The notes beneath the pieces are model-generated. The model saw only the letters and a program-made list of their open reading frames with translations. It was not told the DNA's origin and searched no databases. A stretch of 64,000 nt of DNA from assembly GCF_010093535.1 (NCBI RefSeq), contig NW_022985175.1:434001-498000 (forward strand), read 5' to 3'. Source of the stretch: Lindgomyces ingoldianus (taxonomy: Eukaryota; Ascomycota; Dothideomycetes; Pleosporales; Lindgomycetaceae). Of the stretch, positions 11,725 to 24,154 are shown in pieces (positions within the stretch are counted from its first letter, which is position 1; each line of letters starts with the position of its first letter). Position numbers and translations under genes: made by a program.

Positions 11725-14642
11725 GTGTCACAAATTTGTAGAACATCCTATGAAATTCGAAATAGAGACAGAAACCGTTATTGCCCTTTTCGAGACTCTT
11801 CATGTTCAGTGAATCTAGCGTACAGTCCTACTATGTTAGACACCGCCTCGGAGAAATTATCTCTAGTGTTGGAGTTCTGACAGCGTGTCCCCACTAGCCT
11901 TGAATAACCCACATGTGAATAGTCTCCCGCTAGCGGACTCATGTAGGGTTCTGATCTCCCTAATTCGAGGCGCGTGTTTTATTGTGGACAACTAGAGGTT
12001 TAAAGAAGACCAACACACTAAAAGAATATTTGCCATTGTCTGTTAAAAACTCTCATTCACTATGAACTTCCTTGAATCTATAATAGGCCTGTTATCTGAT
12101 AAATCTAAGAGAAACAGCATAAACTGAAATCTAGAACAATGAGCGACTGAAGCAAATGAAGAACGTGGAGATGGAATCTATGGATTGCCTTAAGGTGGGG
12201 ACGCTGGATGCTGATTTAGTTCTGGGTATCAATCCAACAGTTTGCTGGCTCCACTCTAGGTTGCCGCGTTTCACTGGATCCACATTGACTGTAGAAGGGT
12301 CCCAAGAGGGAATAGAGGAATGGGGAACGAACCGTACAGAGGGGAAGTCAAAATGCATTGGGATGCAAAGAATGTTCTAGCGGCAGCGGTCGTGCTGCTT
12401 TCTCATCCCACATTATATTGGATTCGTAAGTAGACCTGCTTAAGAGCAACGCGATCCACAAAAGCCTGGCATTCTGGAATCGAGTTCGATGTCTCTGAGC
12501 GTAGAGCACCAATTCCACACTCTCCATCAAGTTTCGACTCATACTCTGACCAGAAGATATTTGCGCTGTGCTGGTAATGCCCCGAAGCGAATACCTGTAG
12601 GTATGCGCTGTCACGGGGAGCGTGCATGAAGTCCCTGCCTGTGGGTTGTGTGCATGTGGTCGTTGGACAAATTGGAAGTGATGCCGTCTGGTCTCGATCT
12701 TTGAACGATCTGAGCGTGCTTCTTCTGGGTTAGTGTTTCGCCGATTTTGGGAGCCCTCTGGCTGTTAGCGAACACGGAAGATGAGACAACTTGCGCATTC
12801 AATGCAGAGGTTGGAGTGTTTGACAGTATCTTGTATTCTATGAGCGGACCACTCAATCTCGGTACTAGATTGAAAGATTAGTTCGGTCAACTCACTGTTC
12901 TGCAGTCGGTTCTCGCATACTGTGCAACGACCTGCAGCTTGAATGGATGTTGAGGGCCAATCAGCGTTCAGGTGCTCAAAAATAGAGCGAATATAGACGT
13001 TTTTGATAAGACTTTTTACTAAATAGAGCGGCGAATTCTAGTCTAAACGCGGGCAGCCGCGACCAAAGTTGTCTTTGGCATTTTCTTCTTCGCAGTACAG
13101 GGTCTTCTCTACTCTTTATATGGCCTCGCAGAATCTTGTTCCACGATGACTGCGGGGAATGCTGGCGCCGATTCTGAAACACTCATTGCTCGTTGCTTCC
13201 CGCGAACTAGCCGGATACGAGCTAGCTTCAGGACGGGTTACTGTTTCAGAGGCGGTGAAGGATCACGGGCCAGACCAGACCGAATTCTTCGCCGTGCAGA
13301 TGATGGAACCAGATGTCACTGCATGCTGCTGCTGTTCGGAGCGCCTCAACGTCCGACGAAAACGTGCGGGGATGGCCGAGGAAGTAAGCGAGGGAATAGA
13401 GGAGGACCTTAAATGAAGGTTGACACAGGCGGCCGCGACGGAGGTTGTGAGGAGTGTTTCCAGCCGGTGTTCAGTGTAACACAATAGCAACACTGGGCGA
13501 CCACTGAGGGAAGGCTGCCAGAGAGCGGCACCGGCTGCTTTGCGTCGGCATTTGGGAGACTGGCCGCGATCAAGGCCGCACCCAGGTGGAGGATGAATGC
13601 CCCTCCTTGCCTCTCTGTGCCTCTGACCACTGTCCAGACGTGCCGACCAGCGCGCTTCGATTGGTGCCCAGCACTCGCCTGCTTGTCCGCGAATGGAGAA
13701 GCATGCCTCATCACTGGCCGTCGACCAGAGCCATTCTTGCGTGGTCTGGGGAGAGCCCAGCGCGGCTGTCAAAAATTTAAAAAACAGCCAGCAGCTTCCA
13801 CGGTTGGTGCGCACCACATGGTGAACAGACGACGGTCCAAATTTAGACGGGAGAAGAGGGTAGAGTTGTGGAAGTGCTGCGGGCGACTAGGTAGATGATG
13901 AGGAGTACTTTATGCGACGCGCATGGCCGGTGGTCGGGGTCTTGAGCATCGAGCGCGGCGGCACGAGGCTCGCAGCTGGAGGGCAGAACGACGACGGCCG
14001 TCCAGTCCACGCGGGTCACAATGCCCAGATGTGGAGGGAGAGAGGTTGGGCGCTGCAAGCTTCAATGTGCTGCACCGTCTCCGTTATTATTATGCTGGCC
14101 AGCATGTGCGGCGGAAGGCCGTCGCGCGGAGACTCGACAGCGCTGCTTAGTGGCGTGCATGCTGCAGTCTAGTCAGGTTCTCGTCGTTTAAGTGCTGGAC
14201 CCTCGCTCACCCTTCTTGCACCCACCGCGACATGTACTCATAGTCTTGTATATCTCCATCCACGCAGCTGCTGGGCTGTCCGGCCGGTCTTTTCGTTTCC
14301 TTCAGTCTGTCCTTTACTGAGAGCCGGCCGCACCAATCCGGGCGTGCTACAGAGCATCTGGCCTTGCGCAGGGACCACACGGTGCCGCCAGCCAAGGCGA
14401 GGTACAGCACTCCCACTGCATCCTGGCGAACCCTCTCTCAACCTCCTGCCTGCGAGAAGTCCGCGTTTGATCGCAGCATCGAGGCCTCCGCGGGCTCTTT
14501 GCCCTGTGTACGAATTCTTGTGTGAGTACGGCTGCTCCCGTGCCTGCTAAATTTCGCCGTCGAGGTGTGCGCACCCGCCACTCCTCCTGCTCCTTTCGTC
14601 TCCCCTCACCGCCCTCCCCACCTCCCACAGACTCGAGACTCG
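11725..14642. other. 2.9 kb spacer upstream of the PUF gene
   Basis: No supported gene. The first 1.3 kb is AT-leaning with short frames only. From about 13.0 kb the DNA becomes clearly GC-richer, and many overlapping frames open on both strands (the longest is 184 codons, minus, 13817-13263). None has conserved motifs, and their overlap suggests a GC effect. The last kilobase probably holds the promoter and 5' leader of the PUF gene. Confidence 0.55.
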
Positions 14643-17600
14643 ATGGCAATCCGCGCTGACCTGGGACAAGAGCAGTGTATTTCTAGCATCATGGCCTACT
14701 CCGCCGGCATTGGGGAGCGTGGCGACGACATGCGCTTTCGGAACGCTCAATCCCCCCGTGACGAGTCATCCTTCGCCTCCATCACCTCCCCCCTTCGCAG
14801 CGTCGGCACCCAGATGTCGGCGCACAACGCTGCCTCGAGTGATGCTCGGGGCCACCTCCACCGCCGCTTTACCACGAACAATATCCCTACTCTCAACACT
14901 CCATTGTCGCCAATTGGGCTGCAGCGTAGACAGGCGGCTGAGCCGACCGAGTTCACCACCGCGGTAAGCCCTCGCCCGCTCTCATTGTAGTAGTTTTGGG
15001 GCATCACGAGTTCGACGGCTGTCTGAGGCTTTGGAGACGTATCGTCCTCTGATCTTTCTATTAGCTAGCTATTGTGGGACTGTTGGTGAACTGCCACTGT
15101 CTACCGTGCTGTCGTTCTCATTGCTGTTTGTCTTTGCCCGTACAATACGAATTGAATAAGAAAGTTAGCTGACTCGACATCGCCAAATAGACGTACCATA
15201 AGCTTCAAGTGGTAAGAACAAAATTTCTTTCTCTCGTTTTCTCTCACTTGATTGTTCTGGTGCTTCAATACTGCCAAATACCGCTACTCCGCTATTCCTC
15301 CACCTGCCAAGCCCTCCCTCCGTCTCCAGGGCTACCTGTATAAGAGACCTCCTCTCCCCCAACAACCCCCCTCTCCTCTCCCCACCCACCTACCTCAACT
15401 TCAACTTCAACTTTTCTCTCTACCGCCCGCTTCAGTTGCCTGTACAACTCTTGTCTCATTCTGAGATCTGAGTTTAATATATCCTATTCTACCTGATACT
15501 CAGGCCATTCTTACCTCTGCTTGCTCTCTTATTCCTTTGATCTTTGCCTACGCATATCATTTCCTCATATTTCCTTGTTTACACCTCTCGCGCTCACTCC
15601 ACGTCAACAAACGTCGCGCTCTGAGGTTGCGTCAACTACTGACGGCTTCATAGCTCGAAAAGAAGAAGCTTGAGTACGAGTACCTGAGAGAACAACGACG
15701 AAGATTTGAAGCTGAAATGGAACTTATTGATTTACAGTCTCGCCGCGACGAAGAAGAGATCCACCGTCTCTCATCGGACATCCAGTACGGCAAACACAGC
15801 CAGCCCACCACTCCACCCGAGTACAACAACAGTAACGGTTTCCCGACTGCATTGTCTCGTCCCAACCGTTTCAGCATGTCTAGCATAACCTCTCCGCCAG
15901 GTATGACTGCCTCTACCCCTCGTGGCAGCCGTCCTACCTCTCAGATCACGTCCCCACCATCCAATGCCTCCACCCAAGGTACTGCCAGCTATCCATCCAA
16001 GTCTATGCCTGGTTCCCGGCGCAACTCTGACGAAGAAGGCGAAGAGTTCGACGAGCATGAATACGTCCCTATTAGCCCGGTGTTTCGAACGTAAGTTTTA
16101 ACCCGAACCAGTCTCTCCATCAAACATTCGTTTTCTCTCACTCCACCTACCTTCGCTGCAATCCTTCCTCACAGTTACACAAGCTCCACAGTCTTCCGCG
16201 TGGTTCTCGCCTAGTCTGCGCGTCTGCCCATATTCCAACGCGTCCAACAGGCCCAAGATTTCTGATTTGAACTTCAGCTAACCTCTTTATCAGTAACAAC
16301 CGTATGTCTATGCCTGTCACTAACCTTGATCGCGATGGTCTTCCGGACCTTGCCTCAGTTCTCGGTCATATCAATACTGCTGCCTACCTGTTTGGCGACG
16401 AGGACAAGCAGAACAACCCAACCGCCTCTCCGGATGTCAAATCGTACCTTCAGATGAATACTACGGACGACAAGTTCCCCATTCTTGTTCGTCGGGACGG
16501 CAACGGCAACGGTTCCATGCAACTATCCGCTTCATCCGCCGCGCTTGACCTTGCGCTGTCTCAATCTCCAGGACCGGAGTCTCAGACCAATGGATGGCCG
16601 GGTTATCGTCATCGCCAATCGCAGCAATCTCTCCCAAGTAACGCTCTTCGGAAGGGATCTCAAGCCGACGAGTCCGACATTGGTCAAGTCAATGGAAGTA
16701 CCGTCGAGACGACTCCCACCAAGGCTATGGCCAATAATCGCCGTTCCGTTGAGTTTAACTTCAGCCCGTTTAACAACGACTCGAAGCGATCTAGCTACCA
16801 CGCAAGCCCTTCCAACGGTGCTGTGAATGGTATGCCAAAGTTGCAATCGTCGTACTCTACTAATGATATTCCGACTATGAAGAATGGCAACGGTGTCAAT
16901 GGTTCGGGCGCGGTCAACTCCCACGCTGAGCAACACTTGCACAATCACAATGCGAATCTCGGCCGCATCCCACCGAACGCCATGTCGAACCGTCACAGCC
17001 GTGATTTGTCTACTGGCTTCAAGGATCAGGATTCCCCATACCGTCCGTTGCAGTCTGGTCTTCATGCTAGTGCAGCCCCTTTCGGCCCTTCCATGACTTC
17101 GGCTGCGCCAATGATCGGTCTCACTACTTCCGCTATTGCATCACCGACTTTGACCCAGTACTCCTCGAGCTCTTCCTCCACGGCTCCATATTATGGTTAC
17201 GGAGTGTCAATGTTGAACAATGCCATGAACGGCCTGTCCCTGGGACCGCAACTCGGTCCACAGTCTCCGTACCAGCAGGCTGGCATGTACGCTGGTGTAT
17301 CATACTACAACCCATACGCTACCTATGGACCGGGAGGTCGCATTCAGGATAGCCAAGCTCGCGTCATTCAGAGCCGACGCCTCCAGAGTGGTAAATTACA
17401 CTTCCGTTTACAAATATGACCAGACAGGCTAACTTGAACAGCAGATGCAAACCGCTACGTTAACTACGACCTGAAGACGATGCCACGACATGAGATCTAC
17501 GTTTTGTGCAAAGACCAACATGGCTGCCGCTTCTTGCAAAAGAAACTGGAGGAGCGCAATACAGAGTACTTGGAGATCATCTTCAATGAGACAGCCCCAC

Positions 17601-18782
17601 ACGTCGTCGAGCTAATGACTGGTAAGTTCATGCTTGCACCAATGACTTCGTCGCGGCGCTGACAATTTTCCAGATCCCTTTGGCAACTACTTGTGCCAGA
17701 AGCTCCTCGAGTACACCAACAATGAGCAGCGTAACACTCTTGTCCGCAACGCTGCTCCATCTTTGGTTCAAATTGCTCTCAACCAACATGGTACCCGCGC
17801 CCTTCAGAAGATGATTGAGTTCATTTCCACTCCAGAGCAGATCGATATGATTATCCAAGCTTTTGCTGGCCAAGTCGTTGAGTTGATCCAGGATCTGAAC
17901 GGCAACCATGTTATTCAGAAGTGCTTGAATCACCTAAAGGCCGAGGATGCTCAATTCATCTTCGATGCCGTTGGCCAGAATTGTATTCGGGTCGGCACCC
18001 ATCGCCACGGCTGTTGTGTCCTCCAGCGCTGCATCGACCATGCGTCCGGCTTCCAGAAAGTCCAGCTTGTCCGCCAGATCACCCAGAATAGCTTCCACTT
18101 GGTTCAAGATCCATTCGGCAACTACGTCGTTCAGTACATCCTCGATCTAAATGATCCGGGCTTCACCACGCCTATGTGTCTCGGATTCCAGACCAAAGTG
18201 GCCGAGCTCTCCAAGCAGAAGTTCAGCTCTAATGTGATCGAGAAATGCATCCGCTGCGCCGACGCCGAGACTAAGCGCATTATGATTGAAGAGCTCATGC
18301 ACCCCAACGAGCTTGAGAAGCTGATGCGCGATTCCTACGGCAACTATGTCATCCAGACTGCGCTCGAGTTCGCTCCACCGGATATGTGCCTTCACCTGAT
18401 TGAGAGCATGCGACCTATCTTACCAGGCATCCGTCAGACTCCATATGGACGACGCATTTCCACCAAGGTTCAAGAACGTGAGGGTCGTCTGGCTGCCTTC
18501 ACTGGTCGCACCACCTCTGGACATGTCTCTCCGCACACGATCTCAACGACCCAGTCTCCTGAGATGGCAGCCGCCTTCACCGGCCAACTTCCGGGCTCTT
18601 CCGCCTACCAATCTCCACCCATGTATACCTCCACAAACGCCTATGGCTCCAATATTGCCTCACCGCAACCCCACCGTTTGAGCAACCCGCCCCTTCCCAA
18701 CCACCTTCAGAACTCTGTACAGAACCAGGCTTATCAACAGTTCGGCCTCCCCCCATCCAGTGGAATGGGCAACTTCTTCTAA
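14643..18782 (+). CDS. Pumilio-family (PUF) RNA-binding protein, Puf4/Mpt5-like
   Basis: Five exons (14643-14963, 15654-16090, 16294-17390, 17445-17621, 17674-18782) give 1046 residues in one frame. The first 620 residues are mostly disordered. They include a charged coiled coil just after the first intron (LEKKKLEYEYLREQRRRF) and Ser/Asn-rich stretches. From about residue 630 come the eight PUF repeats, with RNA-contact triplets such as KDQHGCRFLQKKL, DPFGNYLCQKLLE, NQHGTRALQKM, NGNHVIQKC, HRHGCCVLQRC, DPFGNYVVQYI, KFSSNVIEKC and DSYGNYVIQTAL. These match Puf4/Mpt5 more closely than Puf3 or Jsn1. Such proteins bind UGUA-type sites in mRNA 3' UTRs and recruit deadenylases in the cytoplasm. 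A Gln/Pro-rich tail follows the repeats. The 690-bp first intron is long for this genome. A downstream ATG at 14691 is a possible alternative start. Confidence 0.93.
15341..15440 (+). promoter_or_regulatory. Pyrimidine-rich tract inside PUF intron 1
   Basis: About 100 bases of almost pure C and T, with a CTTCAA triplication, lie inside the first PUF intron. In filamentous fungi such CT tracts often mark transcription start zones. It may serve an internal promoter for a shorter PUF transcript. It could instead be only an intronic low-complexity tract. Confidence 0.3.
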
Positions 18783-19981
18783 GCGCCGACGCTAATGAGT
18801 CCCTTGACGACGTAACGAGTTGACGATTAACGGCCGCTCTTGCGAAGATACGTTACCTGGATACCACCATATCACTACGCTCTATCGCTACGAGTTGTCA
18901 ATCTCACACGTTGGTGTTCGGTGGCCATTTCCTCAAGGAGCGATTTCTTTCACAAAAATTCCCAATCTTGCTTGCCTGCCATCAGGTTGCGAACCATTTC
19001 CAATTCATTTTGGATCCCAACATTGAACGATGATTGGCTTGTAGGCTTGTCTTGTATAGTATTCTTGCTCACATGCACTGCGGTCACTGTTCCTACATAC
19101 ACAAGCATTCTCAACGGAGCTTCGGACTATTTTTCGGCATCGCCAAGGCGCCACGGAGCGGTCTTACGATGGGATTGCATCAATCCATGGATGCTGGAAC
19201 CTTTTTTTTTCATTACTTCCCCCGCTTCCTTTATCGGCATTCTTCCCCACTACTTCCAATTCTTACCCCCATCGACTTGCACCATTCCTTTCTATGCTGT
19301 CTTATTCTGCCTGCACAATGCATATCTTCACGATGGGCATCACTGCATTCCCGTTATTTGCTTGCCCTTGTTTCATGACATGAGCGGCATACATTCTTCC
19401 CTATTCTTCATGATGGCACACAGCGCCTAGGGCTTGGTTACGGATATACTCTGCGACTGGCTTTGGGGGGGCGGGAGGGCGGGGAGCTTCTAGCCTTCTC
19501 TGACGGATTTCTCTGAAGGACGGTGGACGGTGGATGGTGGATGGTGAACTGTGGACGAATGACTTTTCTATGCGTTGAAGCGACGTCTTTGCCAAACCAA
19601 ACTTGCTCTTTCCAGCTTGTTGACGTTTGCAAATTCGTTGTGACACGCACACATTTTATAGGTAGCACCTTCACAGGTGGCAATTGGAACCATGATATTA
19701 TTTGATCTTTGGCACACCAGATACTGAATTGAGCGGGGCTGGCGTCTTGTGAAGTAAGGTGTGGCTGCCAAGAGGCTTTTACGCCACCTTCCGCTCTGAG
19801 ACAAGTAAACCGATGAGCGCATTCCAGTCCCTGTCGTGCCTGCCTCTCCCGCTCCCTCCGGCTCCCGACATCTATTTAGGCACTCGCATATCCCACCACC
19901 GACCTTCCTCTTCGCCCTCTTCGCCCCGTAAAAGCTCGACATATAAGTACTGCACACCCCGCTCAGCCCACCACCTTCATC
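18783..19981. other. PUF 3' region and I9 promoter
   Basis: No supported gene. The first part is T-rich and AT-leaning and probably contains the long PUF 3' UTR. A frame of 196 codons (18840-19430) has no conserved features and a composition unlike the neighbouring proteins. A tandem GGTGGATGGTGGA-type stretch sits at about 19520-19545. An ATATAAG box at 19941-19947 lies about 40 bp before the I9 start codon. Confidence 0.5.
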
Positions 19982-20437
19982 ATGCGATTCGCCTTGTTCT
20001 CACTCCTGCTCGCGCTTCTCGCCGCCTTCGCCATGGCAGTCGCACCTCAAAAGAGCGTAGTGATCAGCTATCCAAAAGACACCCCTCAAAGCGTAGTAGA
20101 CCAGGCCATGGATGCCATCCGCGAAGCTGTACGTACTTAAGATGCGCGGCCAAGTCGATAAGCCTCTGATGTAACTACTTAGGGCGGCCAAATCACTCAT
20201 ACGTATAGTAAGTGCTTTGTCTTTGGTCTTCTGCTAGTGACAATATGCTAATGCAGCGATAGACATTATCAAGTAGGCCAAACTGACCTTGCCCGCCAAA
20301 TGCCGTACTTACAGACTCATAGGGGCTTCGCCTGCAATGCACCCGCCGCTGTTCTGGAACAGGTCCAGGCTTGGGGCAGCGAATACAATGCACTCATCGA
20401 GGAGGATCAGGTTGTCACGACCAACAACAAAGAATAG
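19982..20437 (+). CDS. Small proteinase-inhibitor I9 domain protein with signal peptide
   Basis: Four exons (19982-20128, 20183-20207, 20263-20272, 20323-20437) give 98 residues. Residues 1 to about 20 form a hydrophobic signal peptide (RFALFSLLLALLAAFAMA). The rest is one inhibitor-I9 fold, the subtilisin-propeptide-like domain of yeast Pbi2: KSVVISYPKDTP, the helix VVDQAMDAIREAGG, ITHTYNIIKGFA, and a closing strand ending IEEDQVV. The third exon is only 10 nt. It is needed to restore the conserved Y-N-I-I-K-G-F core, and it lies between introns of 55 and 50 bp. A nearer acceptor 6 nt upstream would also keep frame but adds two residues and sits too close to the CTAAT branch site. I9 proteins inhibit or chaperone subtilisin-type proteases; the signal peptide suggests a secretory-route role here. 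The target protease is not in this window. Confidence 0.85.
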
Positions 20438-21130
20438 ACTTCGATGGCCAGATGGCGTTGAGGGGTGGGCGGAAACGTAAAATTGTACTTTTGTAGTCCA
20501 TGGGATTCATACCTCGTCATACTTATGGTGTTTTTGGGGTGCAGGAGTTTCCTGGAAGGAATGCAGCTTTGGCAGGAGCTTGGTTCCCGGCAATCGTGCA
20601 GAGGCAGGGCCGGGCGGATGCTTTCGTTTTGCAGGAAACTAGGTTAATGTTTTTGTGGATACATGGATCACGAACAGAGTGGACGTTCTGACCTTGCGCT
20701 TGCATAACTATGCTGATGAAACATGATGGATTGGGCGACTACACCCGCTGATTCCCCGCCAAAATGGATGAATGGGCGAGTACGTGTTTGAGGCACGCGC
20801 ATCGTTTCAGGCATGACCGAATGTCATGCATAGCATGCGATGGGCCTTCTCATACCTCAGCTTTCTCGCATACTCTTGCGCAAGAGCTCTTGTTGCCTTG
20901 TTAACTTGGCTCACCTTGCAGCAGCACGATCTTGCCGTTGTGAGTCCTTCTAGAAGCTCTCGGTTAGCGTCAATCCATTGCCGACCACCACCACCACGCG
21001 TCGAACAGCCTTCGCTCGCGCTCACCAAGCTCCTCTCCATGATTTCATCGCCCGCTCACCATGCATAGCCCCCATTCGTTCGACACTGAATATCCCCTCA
21101 AGATAACTACGAGCTTTGGCGGCTCATAAG
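20438..21130. other. Intergenic spacer I9 / Hook
   Basis: No supported gene; only short frames without conserved features. The last 100 bases are probably the Hook leader. Confidence 0.55.
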
Positions 21131-24100
21131 ATGGATGACTTCAGGCCCGAGCTTCTGAAAGCTCTCCTCGACTGGGTATGCACCGCGTTCAAGCCCCCTC
21201 CCAAGCCTCGGTAGTAACCCAGACTGACTTTCGGTATACAGGTAAACACGTTTGAGCTCCCAGGAAGGGTCAGCACATGGAATCAGCTCGAAGATGGCCA
21301 AATTCTGTGGCAGATACTGGCCGACGTCGACGCTGACTACTTCAACGAGTCCCTCCCCAACTTCGACGAGACTCACCGAAGAAGCTCGGATAACTGGATA
21401 CCGCGATGGCAGAACCTCAAACACATCGAACGGGCCGTCTCGACATACATCCGCGAGGAATGCGAGCAGCTCCCCGTCCTCACCAAGCGCATGATCCCGG
21501 ATCTGAAGACCGGCGCAAGGGATGGCGCTACAATGCTCACCGCAAAGCTTACAATGGGGGTTCTTCTTGCGGCGTGCTATTCCCCCAAGTCAAACCAGCG
21601 CATGATACAAGTCATGGGCCAGCTTGGGAATAAAACGGCCGAGACGATTGCAGAAGCGATCCAGGAAATGCAGTCGCTGGATTCGAGGATGGCTGCGCTC
21701 GGTGTCGATCAGGAATTAACTCCGGAGCCCAGCCATTCAGGCTATCGGACGCCTACGAGAGCTGTTTCCGGGGCAGGGTCCGCCGTCGAACGAGACTCGG
21801 GGTTAGAGCAGGAGGCTCAACTATTCGAAGCAACCCGGGACCGGAATGCCCTCAAGACACAAGTCTCTAAGTTGAAGGAGGAGCTTGAGAAGAATCGCGG
21901 TCGCATCTCACAACTTGAGGAAGAGCTGGTTGAGGCAAGGCTACATCTGGATGTCCGGGGGTCTTCACAAGTTTCTTCCGAAAATCTTGAGCAGCTACGA
22001 GCAGACATCTCTCGTGACCGACAGTACATTGCCGAGCTAGAGGCGGATCTGTCGAGTGCGAGGGAAACCGTGGAAAGTCAGGAGCGTCGGCTCGAGCGGT
22101 TAAAAGCCGATGATGCATCCAAGCAAGAACTACGCGATCAACTGCAGTTGGTCAAAGCCGAGCGTGATGAACTGAATCAAAAGGCGAAGGCAAATGAAAA
22201 CCTGAAGAAAAAGATCCAGACCCTTACACAGGAGACAAAAAACCTAGAGACACTTCGCCAAGACTATCAGCTTGCCCGCGAGCGTCTCCAGGACCTCGAG
22301 GGCGTCGAGGAGCGGTGTATAGCGGTTGAAAAAGTCAACAAGGAAAATAGCCAAACCCTCGTTCAGTGTGAGCAGTCGATTTTTGAGGAGAAGGGAAAGA
22401 GGACCAGGGTTGAGCATGACAATCTGCTCCTAATGAAACAGCTTGAACAGACACGAGAACTCCAATTCAAAGCGGAGGATGCAAAGCGAGAACTGGAAGA
22501 TCGCATCCGTGAACTTGAGTCCTCAAATCATGCTCCCCGTGGAGGTAGCCTCGAGGATGAACTCGCTCGGGACGAAAATGGCGATAACCTTGATGAACCA
22601 TCAAGTGCGAGGACGATCACTGAAGGTCGAGTAAGCTCAGACGCAATTGCATTACAGCAGAAAGTCGACATCTTGAACGCGCGACTTAAGAAGCTGGAAA
22701 CCGAAACGCTTCAGCATATGCAAGAGAATCTTGGGCTGAGATCGGACATGATGGCAAGTAAGGATGAGTCGACTCAGCGGTACGGGCTTCACTGATACAA
22801 CCACAAATATGGTTCGGTAGTTGACATACCAATTTCAGGCCGTTTCTCGAGCAAAATCAGAAGCTCCAGGCTGCACAGGCTGACCTCGAGAAACTTCGTT
22901 GCCAACTTCGCGAGAAAGACCTTGAGGTTGCAGAGCTTCGAAATGACCTTAACAAGAGTGAGTCCCATTTGTCACCAAATGCTAGCATATCTTAACAGAT
23001 GACCAAGAATCCGATGTAAGCGAAGAGGCAAAAGCTGAAGCTCGTCAAACTGAGAACGAGCGTCTCCTCGCATTTCAGCAGAGGACTCTGAGACGGCTTC
23101 GAGATCTTGAGCTTAGCAACGAGGAGAAGACTAGCCTTCTTCGCGCAGCACTTCTTAGCCGCGGCGACCTAACTCCCGAATTACTAGAGCTCAAGAAAGC
23201 GGAGACCTTGCAGCTTATTCGAGAGCAGATCGAAGGTGTCGTCAAGGCATCATCAGAAAGACAACCGAAAGTGCTCGACACTACCTCTGCAGATATTACA
23301 GATACAATACTGGCTTCTCAGGCCGCATTAGACAAAGCAAGAAAAGTAAGCCAAGAACAACTTCATCGGAGCACGCAAATTTCTGCCTCCACACCGGCGG
23401 TCTCGACCTTGAGATCGCAGGTGGTATCTTCCATTTCCCCTCTTTCATCTCCCTTCAGTGCTCGTAACTATCCCACCGATACGCATGCTACACAGGACAG
23501 CTCCGGAATAATGGGTCATCCTTCGACGGGTAACACAGGCCAACCGATATGGGGAGGGGCGTTGAAACCTCACAGCCTCAGGACGCGAAAGAATGACTCG
23601 AATGCGACGTCGGAGACGTTCTTCAGCCGGTGGTCCTCTTGTGCGGCAAGTCCTGGCCCTGGCACGTCTTCGAGCAAATCCCGCATTTGGAACATCTATA
23701 GTGTTATGGCATTTCCTTCAGATATGGGCCTCCCGCCCCCAAAACTTGCCGCAGTCCTTAGCTGTATTTCCTAATTGAACCGTTTGCTAACATAACGCAC
23801 TAGGACCTTCAAGAGCAGAGAAATATCAATGACTCGCTGCGCGAGCAGCTTGAGAAAGCAAACAAGGAGGTTGCTGAGAAGGGTTCGGTAAGCGTTACGG
23901 CTATAATTATCCCTCTCATACCCCCATTTCTAGCTAAGCCTGCATATGCTTGTCTAATATTCACACAGGCCGAACTCCAGCAAGAGCTCGAGAACCTCCG
24001 TCGCGAGAACAAACTCATAACGTCCGCTTGGTACGATATGACAACCCGATTACAAAGTAATACTGTTGTGCTTCAACGAAAGAGTGAAGCGCCCAAGAGC

Positions 24101-24154
24101 TGGCTGGGAAGGCAGCGTGTTGCCGTCGGTGGGAATGGAAGCGCTCGGCGATAA
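21131..24154 (+). CDS. hookA: Hook family dynein adaptor (HookA-like)
   Basis: Six exons (21131-21175, 21242-22779, 22839-22957, 22999-23345, 23804-23887, 23969-24154) give 772 residues with phase kept at every junction. The N-terminal 150 residues are the Hook calponin-homology-like domain, with WVNTFELPG, WNQLEDGQILWQIL and an LTAKLTMGVLLAACY helix. Long coiled coils fill residues about 220-710. The C-terminus carries the conserved ENKLITSAWYDMTTRLQSN block and the RKSEAPKSWL end. In Aspergillus and Ustilago, Hook links early endosomes to dynein and kinesin-3, with FTS/FHIP binding through the C-terminus. Introns are 66, 59, 41, 458 and 81 bp. The fourth is far longer than the rest and stays open in the upstream frame for 142 codons, so retention would give a protein without the conserved C-terminus. 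Confidence 0.92.

Noticed and set aside
13263..13817. 184-codon minus-strand frame
   Set aside because: Sits in GC-rich DNA where frames open on both strands at once; no conserved motif or gene-like start.
18840..19430. 196-codon plus-strand frame after the PUF gene
   Set aside because: Composition is Cys/Phe/Leu-rich and typical of translated T-rich 3' UTR; overlaps another open frame.
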